This document shows positions 50,999 to 58,496 of a DNA stretch of 64,000 bases, piece after piece. The position numbers and the translations under genes were made by a program. Numbering within the stretch: the stretch's first letter is position 1; every line of letters starts with the position of its first letter. The stretch comes from an uncultured Sphingomonadaceae bacterium. GTDB lineage: Bacteria; Pseudomonadota; Alphaproteobacteria; Sphingomonadales; Sphingomonadaceae. The DNA lies in contig CANMEE010000002.1 in the NCBI GenBank assembly GCA_947496865.1, positions 434,001 to 498,000 on the forward strand, read 5' to 3'. A model generated the notes under the pieces. It had not been told where the DNA came from, did no database searches, and was given only the letters and a program-made list of their open reading frames with translations.

Positions 50999-51919
50999 AT
51001 GCTTGATCGCAGAACGTTGATGCTCTCATCCGGTTTGCTTTTGGTTGGTGGTTGCGTGGGGCGATCTAGTGCGAGCGATGACAGGTCTTCAATACCAGCG
51101 ATTTCGAATGTCGCAGCATTTGCAGAAATAGAAGAACGGATCGGTGGGCGTTTGGGTGTCGGTTTGGTTTCTCCTGATGGCGAATTGATTTTGTCGCACC
51201 GTGGCAGCGAGCGCTTCGCCATGTGCTCCACTTTCAAAGCGCCTTTGGCGGCGGTGCTATTTGCTGCCCATCGGGCCGGCAAGGTCGATATGTTTGAGAC
51301 ATTTGCGCTTAAAGAGGCTGATCGGGTTCCTTACATGCCGTTTGTTGAAAAGAAGCTTACTGAGAAAGTGCCTGTTTCCTTGCATGAACTGGCCGGTGCG
51401 GCGGTTATGACCAGCGACAATGCTGCTGCAAATCTCATTCTTGATGCTACCGGCGGGCCTGAAGCATTCACGAAATTTGTACGGGCAAACGGTGATAGCG
51501 TGACGCGTCTGGATCGGATGGAGCCGGAACTGAACGAAAATGCGCCTGGCGACCCGCGTGATACAACCACTCCTGAGGCTATGGCCAAGTTAATGCATAA
51601 GCTGGCGGTAGACGGAGCGCCGTTGGATATCGACAAGCTGACTCTCCGAAAATGGATGGAAGACAGCAAAACGGGCGCAACCCGGATTCGTGCAGGCTTG
51701 CCGAAGGGTTGGTCGGTCGGGAATAAAACCGGGACAGCATCAGGCGGAATAGCGCGGAATGATATTGCGATCTTTAATCCACCAACTGCCGAATATCCAT
51801 TAGATCCGCTGACGCTGACCATCTATGTGGATCGCCCGACAGCGCCACCCAAGCAAGTTGATACCGCTATGGCCGAAGTTGCTCGGGTAGTTGTCCGTCT
51901 GATCTTTGGTATAGATTAA
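50999..51919 (+). CDS. Class A beta-lactamase, predicted lipoprotein
   Basis: 306 residues. The N-terminus MLDRRTLMLSSGLLLVGGC has a twin-arginine-like pair and a lipobox with Cys19, so a membrane-anchored form is likely. The four class A motifs are intact: STFK (Ser77, Lys80), SDN (139-141), EPELN (Glu175, the Ambler 166 equivalent) and KTG (243-245). A Cys precedes the active Ser as in KPC-like enzymes, but the position after KTGT is Ala, so the carbapenemase disulfide is absent. It hydrolyses beta-lactam rings in the periplasm; spectrum cannot be read. The gene is 2 bp behind the ferredoxin gene and so is probably cotranscribed with Fe-S genes rather than with an ampR-type regulator. Confidence 0.92.
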   Translation: MLDRRTLMLSSGLLLVGGCVGRSSASDDRSSIPAISNVAAFAEIEERIGGRLGVGLVSPDGELILSHRGSERFAMCSTFKAPLAAVLFAAHRAGKVDMFETFALKEADRVPYMPFVEKKLTEKVPVSLHELAGAAVMTSDNAAANLILDATGGPEAFTKFVRANGDSVTRLDRMEPELNENAPGDPRDTTTPEAMAKLMHKLAVDGAPLDIDKLTLRKWMEDSKTGATRIRAGLPKGWSVGNKTGTASGGIARNDIAIFNPPTAEYPLDPLTLTIYVDRPTAPPKQVDTAMAEVARVVVRLIFGID

Positions 51920-51950
51920 GTCCCGCTCAAAAGCCCACTTGAATTATGCG

Positions 51951-51981
51951 CGACTCCCCGCCATATGCGCAGCGGGAGTCG
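51951..51981 (+). other. Hairpin just upstream of and overlapping the SRP RNA 5' strand
   Basis: CGACTCCC (51951-51958) pairs with GGGAGTCG (51974-51981), extended by GC/GC with one bulged C. The right arm is also the 5' strand of the terminal SRP RNA helix (GGAGTCGGG), so the two folds exclude each other. It could be a processing signal, a precursor structure or chance. Confidence 0.35.
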
Positions 51982-52060
51982 GGTGGACGTAGTGTTCGCC
52001 AACCCGGTCAGATCCGGAAGGAAGCAGCCGTAACGATTTTTCTACGGGTCGCCCGGCTCC
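51975..52060 (+). ncRNA. ffs: Small signal recognition particle RNA (4.5S type)
   Basis: The hallmark GGTCAGATCCGGAAGGAAGCAGCC tetraloop and asymmetric-loop region (about 52006-52029) is present, and the flanks pair into one long helix. GGAGTCGGGT (51975-51984) pairs with GCCCGGCTCC (52051-52060), and CGTAG pairs with CTACG. This binds Ffh in co-translational membrane targeting. Location just before dnaX is common in Alphaproteobacteria. Exact mature ends are estimated from pairing. Confidence 0.9.
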
Positions 52061-52099
52061 TACTCATAAAATTTACACAATCTTTTGTACTCGATCATG

Positions 52100-52136
52100 G
52101 TTTAGGCTTCGACAAGCTGGCGGTGAGCGCCTAAAC
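52100..52136 (+). repeat. Hairpin directly upstream of dnaX, containing TTCGACAAGCT
   Basis: GTTTAGGC (52100-52107) pairs perfectly with GCCTAAAC (52129-52136); the ATG of dnaX is 7 bases further. The loop holds CTTCGACAAGCTGGCGG, a word shared in part with the repeat at 31852. It could be a REP-like remnant or a structure that limits dnaX translation. No clear ribosome site is seen before the dnaX ATG. Confidence 0.45.
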
Positions 52137-52143
52137 TCTGCCC

Positions 52144-53928
52144 ATGTCCGATTCACCCGACATATTTGCCGCTGGCGGCGTTGATGCACCCATTGATCCG
52201 GTGCCTGTTGTCGCGCAACCATATCGCGTGCTTGCGCGCAAGTATAGGCCGTCCAGCTTTGCTGAACTAATCGGTCAAGATGCGATGGTTCAGACGTTGG
52301 GCAATGCGATTAAACGCGATCGCCTGGCCCATGCCTTCCTGATGACCGGGGTACGCGGAGTCGGCAAAACATCGACCGCGCGTTTGATTGCCAAAGCGCT
52401 CAATTGCATTGGTGAAGACGGGCAGGGCGGTCCCACCATTGATCCGTGCGGAAAATGCGAACCATGCCGATCTATTGCTGAGGGCAGTTTCATCGACGTT
52501 ATCGAAATGGATGCCGCGAGCCATACCGGTGTTGATGATGTTCGTGAGATTATAGAGGCTGTGCGCTATTCCTCTGTTTCGGCACGTTACAAAATTTATA
52601 TTATCGATGAAGTCCATATGTTGTCGAAAAACGCCTTTAATGCGCTATTGAAGACGTTGGAAGAGCCACCGGCTCATGTGAAATTCATCTTCGCGACAAC
52701 TGAAGTGAATAAGGTGCCAATTACGGTACTATCCCGTTGTCAGCGTTTTGATCTGAAACGGATCAAAGCCGAGCAATTGTCCACGCATTTTGCGAATATC
52801 GTTGAAAAAGAAGGCGTTCAGGCGGAGCAAGAAGCGCTTGATCTAATTGCACAAGCGGCTGAAGGGTCGGTTCGCGATGGCCTGTCGATTCTCGATCAGG
52901 CGATAGCGCATGCGGATATGGAAGGTGGCGGTGACGTCAAAGCGTCACAGATACGCGAAATGCTGGGATTGTCGGATCGGAGCGCGGTTCGGCGGTTGTT
53001 TGGATTGTTGTTGGAGGCAAATTCTCAGGCTCTGCTTGACGCGATTGACGAGCAATATCGCGTCGGTGTCGAGCCTTTGTCGCTGATGAACGGTCTGTTG
53101 TCTCTGTCCCATCAGGTGACTTTGTACAAAGTGGGCCGGGCCAATGATCCAACCCTCTCGGATCAAGCAAAGGCTCAACTAGGAGCATGGTCTGATCAAT
53201 TATCTTACCCTGTTCTTCATCGGTTATGGCAACTTCTTCTCAAAGGTTATGAAGAAGTACAGCAAGCACATATGCCACGAGAAGCCTGTGATATGGCGCT
53301 TTTGCGGGTGCTGTGTGCCGCCGATATGCCGGACCCGGGTGAGCTAGCAAAAATGTTGCTGCAAGGTGCAAGCCCTGCTGTGTCCACTCCGAATGAAACG
53401 AAATCAGCGGCTTTATCTGCGCCAGTTCACCAACCGCAACCCGCGCCAGTGGCTCACGCTCCTACTCAAACCGCGCAACCGGAACAAATTACACCCGAGA
53501 AGCCTGAGCAGGAGACATTGACGAACAGCCTCCCGCAGAATTTTCAAGATGTGATCGATATCATCGGCAATGTTTCGCCGATATTGGAAAGCATATTAAT
53601 TGCCGACATGCGTATCGTCAGTTTTTCTGCGCCGGTTATTGAATATCAATCGGCGCGCCAAATTGCCGCGTCAGACCTCAAAAAAATCGCCGATGCCCTG
53701 AAAGAGGCAACCGGGGCGATTTGGACCTTACAGGAGGGGCAGGGCGAGGCTAAGCCGAGTATATCAGAGCAAGCACAGCTAGATCAGGACGCTGCGACGC
53801 AAGCGATATTAGACACGCCATTGGTAAAAGCGGCTTTTGAGGCTTTCCCCGATGCGGAATTACTGGAAAATGACACAGTGCAGGGTCAATCGGAATCCCT
53901 GTCTGAATCAAGGAGCTCACAAGCATGA
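52144..53928 (+). CDS. dnaX: DNA polymerase III subunits gamma/tau
   Basis: 594 residues. The AAA domain starts YRVLARKYRPSSFAELIGQDAMVQTL, with Walker A MTGVRGVGKTST (about 67-78), a zinc module CIGEDGQGGPTIDPCGKCEPC, Walker B IYIIDEVHMLS, and the SRC arginine finger VLSRCQRFDLKR. The C-terminal third is a proline- and glutamine-rich linker plus a tau-type domain. It loads the sliding clamp and couples polymerases. I see no convincing frameshift site for a short gamma form. It overlaps ybaB by 4 bp. Confidence 0.95.
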   Translation: MSDSPDIFAAGGVDAPIDPVPVVAQPYRVLARKYRPSSFAELIGQDAMVQTLGNAIKRDRLAHAFLMTGVRGVGKTSTARLIAKALNCIGEDGQGGPTIDPCGKCEPCRSIAEGSFIDVIEMDAASHTGVDDVREIIEAVRYSSVSARYKIYIIDEVHMLSKNAFNALLKTLEEPPAHVKFIFATTEVNKVPITVLSRCQRFDLKRIKAEQLSTHFANIVEKEGVQAEQEALDLIAQAAEGSVRDGLSILDQAIAHADMEGGGDVKASQIREMLGLSDRSAVRRLFGLLLEANSQALLDAIDEQYRVGVEPLSLMNGLLSLSHQVTLYKVGRANDPTLSDQAKAQLGAWSDQLSYPVLHRLWQLLLKGYEEVQQAHMPREACDMALLRVLCAADMPDPGELAKMLLQGASPAVSTPNETKSAALSAPVHQPQPAPVAHAPTQTAQPEQITPEKPEQETLTNSLPQNFQDVIDIIGNVSPILESILIADMRIVSFSAPVIEYQSARQIAASDLKKIADALKEATGAIWTLQEGQGEAKPSISEQAQLDQDAATQAILDTPLVKAAFEAFPDAELLENDTVQGQSESLSESRSSQA

Positions 53929-54260
53929 AATCTATGGAAGAGATGATCCAAGCGGCTCAGGAAGCAGCCCAAACGGTGCAAACCCAGATGGAAGAAGCCC
54001 AAGCCAAGTTGGATACGATTGAGGTAGAAGGCAAATCGGGTGGTGGATTGGTGTCAGTCAAAGCCACCGCAAAGGGCCGTATCTTGGGCGTCAGTATAGA
54101 TGACAGTCTTATGAAAACCGAAGAAAAAGGCATTTTGGAAGACTTGGTCGCAGCTGCCTTTAACGATGCTCGCGACAAGGCCGATGCCGTAAGTAACGAA
54201 GAAATGGGCAAGATGACCGGCGGCATGGGTTTGCCTGCGGGCTTTAAGCTGCCCTTTTAG
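53925..54260 (+). CDS. YbaB/EbfC nucleoid-associated protein
   Basis: 111 residues. Amphipathic N-terminal helix EMIQAAQEAAQTVQTQMEEAQAKLDTIEVEGKSGGGLVSVKATAKG, then VSIDDSLMKTEEKGILEDLVAAAFNDARDKAD and the glycine-rich MTGGMGLPAGFKLPF tail, all standard for YbaB. It binds DNA as a dimer. Its ATG overlaps the dnaX stop (ATGA). The usual next gene recR is not here but at 33105. Confidence 0.93.
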   Translation: MKSMEEMIQAAQEAAQTVQTQMEEAQAKLDTIEVEGKSGGGLVSVKATAKGRILGVSIDDSLMKTEEKGILEDLVAAAFNDARDKADAVSNEEMGKMTGGMGLPAGFKLPF

Positions 54261-54368
54261 CAGTATTGTTCATTTTAGTGGGCTCCGGCTTATAGTGGTT
54301 GAAGTCATCCTAGAGCGCCCCATATAAGCTAATAGGCGCTGAATTTGGCGCAATAGTTTGGAGTATTA

Positions 54369-56804
54369 ATGTCCCAGTCCGAGTCCGCACCTTCTGCTAA
54401 TCCCGAAGCGAAGGCACTGCCTTTATTGCCGCTACGCGATATTGTGGTGTTCCCGAATATGATCGTTCCGCTCTTTGTGGGGCGCGATAAGTCGGTTGTG
54501 GCTTTGGAAAAAGCAATGGACAGCGACAAGGAAATTTTTCTGGTGGCGCAATTGGATCCGGCCGAAGATGATCCAGGACAAGATCAGCTTTATGATCTGG
54601 GTGTCGTTGCTACAGTGTTGCAGCTCTTGAAATTGCCCGATGGAACTGTCCGGGTTCTGGTGGAAGGAAAACAACGCGCCAAGCATACGTCCTTAGCGGA
54701 GCAAGCTGAGGGCTTTGTGTTGGCCAATGTTGATCTCATCGCGGAAGAAGCTGTGGATGGACCAGAAGCAACCGCATTGATGCGCTCTGTGGTTGAGCAA
54801 TTTGAAAATTACTCCAAGCTCAACAAGAAAATGCCGGCAGAAACTGTCGTGCAATTGGGTGAGATTGAAGAAGCATCACGCTTGGCTGATGCGGTAGCAG
54901 CCAATATCAATGTCAAAGTGGCCGACAAACAAAGCCTGTTAATTGAGAGTGACCCTGTTAAGCGCCTTGAAATGGCCTTTGCCTTCATGGAAGGCGAGCT
55001 CGGCGTTCTTCAGGTTGAAAAGAAAATTCGCGGGCGCGTGAAGCGTCAGATGGAGAAAACCCAGCGCGAATATTATCTTAATGAGCAGATGAAAGCGATC
55101 CAACGCGAGTTGGGTGACGGCGAAGACGGCGAAGGCGACGAAATGTCGGCGCTAGGCAAGAAAATTGAAGAGATAAAACTCTCAAAAGAGGCGAAAGCCA
55201 AGGCCACCGCAGAATATAAAAAGCTGAAAGGCATGCAGCCAATGTCTGCAGAGGCCACGGTTGTACGCAACTATCTGGACGTGTTGTTGGGATTACCATG
55301 GGGCAAGAAGTCCCGGCTAAAGAAAGATATCAAACAAGCGGAGAAAATTCTCGATGACGATCATTTCGCTCTGGAGAAAGTGAAAGAGCGGATCATTGAA
55401 TATCTTGCTGTGCAGGCGCGTACCAATAAACTCAAAGGTCCTATCTTGTGTCTGGTTGGCCCTCCAGGCGTTGGCAAGACCTCATTAGGCCGCTCCATCG
55501 CACGCGCTACAGGTCGCGAATTTGTCCGACAGTCTCTGGGCGGCGTAAGGGACGAGGCCGAAATCCGCGGTCATCGCCGGACCTATATCGGATCATTGCC
55601 AGGCAAGATCGTATCAAACTTGAAAAAGGCCGGTACATCCAATCCGCTGTTTCTGCTCGACGAAATTGATAAACTTGGTCAGGATTTTCGCGGCGATCCC
55701 GCTTCTGCGCTGCTCGAAGTGCTTGATCCAGAACAGAATGACAAGTTCCAGGACCATTATCTGGAAATTGATATCGATCTTTCGGACATCATGTTTGTTA
55801 CGACGGCCAATTCGCTGAATTTGCCGCAGCCTCTACTCGATCGGATGGAGATCATCCGTCTTGAAGGTTACACCGAAGACGAAAAAGTCGAGATTGCAAA
55901 ACGCCATTTGATCGAGAAACAGATTGACGCGCATGGACTGAAAAAGGGTGAATTTGCGCTGCATGATGATGCTTTGCGCGATCTGATCCGCTACTATACT
56001 CGCGAAGCCGGTGTGCGGACCTTGGAGCGCGAAATCGCCAAGTTGGCTCGTAAAGCGCTACGCCGTATATTGGAAGGTGAGTATAAAAGCGTCGAAATTA
56101 CACCTGATACGCTTGCGGACTATGCCGGCGTTCGTAAATACCGGCACGGTGTCGGTGAAGAAGAAAACCAGGTGGGTGCCGTAACGGGGCTTGCTTGGAC
56201 AGAAGTAGGTGGCGAATTGCTGACCATAGAATCTGTTACAGTTTCGGGCAAAGGCCAGATCAAGACGACAGGTAAATTGGGCGAAGTGATGACGGAATCG
56301 GTGCAAGCCGCGCTCTCTTTCGTAAAGGCGCGCGCGCCAACTTATGGCATTAAACCGAGTGTTTTTGGCCGAAAAGACATTCATATTCACTTGCCGGAAG
56401 GAGCTGTACCCAAAGACGGTCCATCCGCTGGTGTAGGGATAGTGACCGCTATCGTGTCCACATTGACCGGCATAGCCGTGCGCCGCGATGTCGCAATGAC
56501 CGGCGAAGTGACGCTGCGTGGCCGGGTTTTGCCGATCGGCGGATTGAAAGAGAAATTACTCGCGGCTTTGCGTGGGGGCATCACAACGGTATTGATCCCG
56601 GCAGAGAATGAAAAAGACTTGGTCGAGATTCCCGACAATATCACTTCCGCGCTAAAGATTGTTCCGGTCAAGCATGCAGATGAAGTTCTTGCTCTGGCAC
56701 TGGCGGAAAAAGTTGAACCGATTGAGTGGAGTGACGCGGATGAATTGGCCAGCCATGCAACGGCGCCTATTCCCGACGATGCAGGGACCGCATCGCGGCA
56801 TTAA
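54369..56804 (+). CDS. lon: ATP-dependent protease Lon
   Basis: 811 residues. The N-terminal substrate domain starts LPLLPLRDIVVFPNMIVPLFVGRDKS, followed by a long coiled segment with VEKKIRGRVKRQMEKTQREYYLNEQMKAIQRELG. AAA Walker A CLVGPPGVGKTSLG lies at about 364-371 and Walker B LFLLDEIDKLG. The protease domain has catalytic Ser in PKDGPSAGVGI (about 685) and Lys in GGLKEKLLAALRGGI (about 727). It degrades misfolded and regulatory proteins. The ATG at 54369 follows GGAG. hup lies 230 bp downstream, the common lon-hup order. Confidence 0.96.
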   Translation: MSQSESAPSANPEAKALPLLPLRDIVVFPNMIVPLFVGRDKSVVALEKAMDSDKEIFLVAQLDPAEDDPGQDQLYDLGVVATVLQLLKLPDGTVRVLVEGKQRAKHTSLAEQAEGFVLANVDLIAEEAVDGPEATALMRSVVEQFENYSKLNKKMPAETVVQLGEIEEASRLADAVAANINVKVADKQSLLIESDPVKRLEMAFAFMEGELGVLQVEKKIRGRVKRQMEKTQREYYLNEQMKAIQRELGDGEDGEGDEMSALGKKIEEIKLSKEAKAKATAEYKKLKGMQPMSAEATVVRNYLDVLLGLPWGKKSRLKKDIKQAEKILDDDHFALEKVKERIIEYLAVQARTNKLKGPILCLVGPPGVGKTSLGRSIARATGREFVRQSLGGVRDEAEIRGHRRTYIGSLPGKIVSNLKKAGTSNPLFLLDEIDKLGQDFRGDPASALLEVLDPEQNDKFQDHYLEIDIDLSDIMFVTTANSLNLPQPLLDRMEIIRLEGYTEDEKVEIAKRHLIEKQIDAHGLKKGEFALHDDALRDLIRYYTREAGVRTLEREIAKLARKALRRILEGEYKSVEITPDTLADYAGVRKYRHGVGEEENQVGAVTGLAWTEVGGELLTIESVTVSGKGQIKTTGKLGEVMTESVQAALSFVKARAPTYGIKPSVFGRKDIHIHLPEGAVPKDGPSAGVGIVTAIVSTLTGIAVRRDVAMTGEVTLRGRVLPIGGLKEKLLAALRGGITTVLIPAENEKDLVEIPDNITSALKIVPVKHADEVLALALAEKVEPIEWSDADELASHATAPIPDDAGTASRH

Positions 56805-57034
56805 CCGCCGATCACCGCGAGTCGCCTAGGCTAAGATAAATGATGGTTTGAAGGTAAAATGGGCCAAAAATGTCCAAAATGGTTCATTTTTAAACGATTT
56901 GACATAAATATTACAACTTTGACCCAAAAATCGGCGGTTTTCCTTTGACTCAAGGGGTCTTCTTGTAGTTACTGACGCCAGACAAAGTTGCGATTCAATC
57001 AAGAATTGCTTTTAGAGAAGGGGGGATACCCATT

Positions 57035-57310
57035 ATGAATAAACAGGATCTTATCAGTAGCGTAGCAGATCACAGTGGTCTCAGCAAAAGCGATGCCGGC
57101 AAAGCCGTTGACGCAGTTTTCGATTCAATCACAGGTTCACTGAAGAGCGGCAATGAAGTCCGTCTCGTCGGTTTTGGTACATTTTCTACATCAAAGCGTA
57201 AAGCTTCTACAGGCCGTAACCCACGCACGGGTGAGCCAATGCAGATTCCTGCATCTACACAAGCGAAATTCAAAGCCGGCAAGGGCTTGAAAGACGCCGT
57301 TAACAAATAA
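57035..57310 (+). CDS. hup: HU-type nucleoid DNA-binding protein
   Basis: 91 residues: MNKQDLISSVADHSGLSKSDAGKAVDAVFDSITGSL then the DNA-arm region VRLVGFGTFSTSKRKASTGRNPRTGEPMQIPASTQAKFKAGKGLKDAVN, matching HU throughout (intercalating Pro in the arm at NPRTGEPMQIP). It bends and compacts DNA. AAGGGGGG precedes the ATG by about 13 bases. The upstream 230-bp spacer is AT-rich with TTGACA-like words at 56899 and 56918. Two terminators follow. Confidence 0.96.
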   Translation: MNKQDLISSVADHSGLSKSDAGKAVDAVFDSITGSLKSGNEVRLVGFGTFSTSKRKASTGRNPRTGEPMQIPASTQAKFKAGKGLKDAVNK

Positions 57311-57317
57311 GTAAATT

Positions 57318-57349
57318 GGGAGAGTGCCTGGGCACTCTCCCTTTTTTTT
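57318..57349 (+). terminator. Rho-independent terminator 1 after hup
   Basis: GGGAGAGTGC (57318-57327) pairs with GCACTCTCCC (57332-57341) across a four-base loop and ends in eight T. It starts 7 bp after the hup stop. Confidence 0.92.
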
Positions 57350-57370
57350 CGCACTTTGTTCTAAAAATTC

Positions 57371-57402
57371 AGGCGGGTTCCTTTGGGACCCGCCTTTTTT
57401 TT
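57371..57402 (+). terminator. Rho-independent terminator 2 after hup
   Basis: AGGCGGGTTCC (57371-57381) pairs with GGGACCCGCC (57385-57394) across a TTT loop with one slip, then eight T. It is a second independent terminator 21 bp behind the first. Confidence 0.9.
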
Positions 57403-57492
57403 GTGGGATTGCTTCAAATTCGCGAAAGGACAAAATGTAAATTGACGGTCTGGTCATGAAGACCTCGACTTTTCCAAAACCCCAGACTGACC

Positions 57493-58428
57493 GTGCATCT
57501 CAGGCCCGTGTTTCGGCAGACCTTGTTTGACGTTGGTCGAAACCAGCTGGTGACATATTATCAATCTGATAAATTGGCGATCATGGTTGATCGACAATTT
57601 GCCTATGAGTTTAATGATCCGGCCCATCGCTTAGGGCAGTATCGGGCATGGGATATTCCGGGATCTGAAGCTCTACCACTCGACCTCATCTGGATAAGCA
57701 TAGCCGATAGCCGATCACCGGCTTCGCATCGTGTTCTCCCCCATGGTGAACCGAGTATCGGAATCCTCCGTCGCCGCGACAGGGATGGGGGCATTTCAAA
57801 TATTCGATTGGTGCTGTGCGGTCCTTCTCGACAATCCATATGGTATCGGCCAAATCCCCGTGAAGAGTTGATTGCGGTGCGCCTGAAGCCGGAATGGTCG
57901 GCGGACATATTTGATATATCTCCTGTGGATACGCGTTGCCTTGGAAGCAACATGCTGGACGCACCACGCGGGATTGTTGATCGGTGTAGCGACACCCTTA
58001 AAGCAGCAGAATCGGCGGCAGCACATGATGTCGCGCGAATTCTGTTATTTGATCTGCTTTCTCAGGCAAATAAAACCCCTACGATGCACGCGCCAGAACG
58101 GGATGCGATGGCTCTCATTCGGCAAATGAGCGGTCAGGTCAAGGCGCGTGAACTGGCGCAGATGCTCGATATTAGCGAACGGCATTTGCGGCGACGCTTT
58201 AGGAGTCTCGCTGGCTGTTCGCCCAAATTTTACGCACGCCAATTACGACTGTCATCGGCTGTCATTGCCGCCGAGAACAGCGATCACCCACATTGGGCAC
58301 AGCTGGCCTATGCCTCGGGTTTTCATGATCAAGCCCATATGATCAATGAATTTAAGGCGATGCTCGGCCTGACCCCGTCCGAAGTACAAAAAGAAAGGCG
58401 GGCTTTGGCCGCTTTTTGCAATATCTGA
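57493..58428 (+). CDS. AraC-family transcriptional regulator
   Basis: 311 residues, GTG start at 57493. The N-terminal half (about 1-190) is a cupin-like sensing domain with IWISIADSRSPASHRVLPHGEPSIGILRR and IWYRPNPREELIAVRLKPEW. The C-terminal AraC DNA-binding domain has two helix-turn-helix units: VKARELAQMLDISERHLRRRFRSLAGCSPKFYARQLRL and WAQLAYASGFHDQAHMINEFKAMLGLTPSEVQKERR. The gene starts 90 bp behind the second hup terminator and ends 68 bp before a secreted-protein gene on the same strand, which it might control. Confidence 0.9.
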   Translation: MHLRPVFRQTLFDVGRNQLVTYYQSDKLAIMVDRQFAYEFNDPAHRLGQYRAWDIPGSEALPLDLIWISIADSRSPASHRVLPHGEPSIGILRRRDRDGGISNIRLVLCGPSRQSIWYRPNPREELIAVRLKPEWSADIFDISPVDTRCLGSNMLDAPRGIVDRCSDTLKAAESAAAHDVARILLFDLLSQANKTPTMHAPERDAMALIRQMSGQVKARELAQMLDISERHLRRRFRSLAGCSPKFYARQLRLSSAVIAAENSDHPHWAQLAYASGFHDQAHMINEFKAMLGLTPSEVQKERRALAAFCNI

Positions 58429-58496
58429 AAAATTTCACCGCATAGACTTTTCCTCATTGACGGGATTTCCCGAGATGAAAGACAGGAGAATATTCG

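Noticed and set aside
50999-51919. KPC-type carbapenemase identity for the beta-lactamase
   Set aside because: The Cys before the active Ser is present, but the second Cys after KTGT is Ala, so the diagnostic disulfide cannot form.
53670-53700. A seven-A run in dnaX as a programmed frameshift site for the gamma form
   Set aside because: It lies late in the C-terminal tau domain, beyond the place where gamma would end, and I see no downstream stem or upstream Shine-Dalgarno arrangement that would support it.
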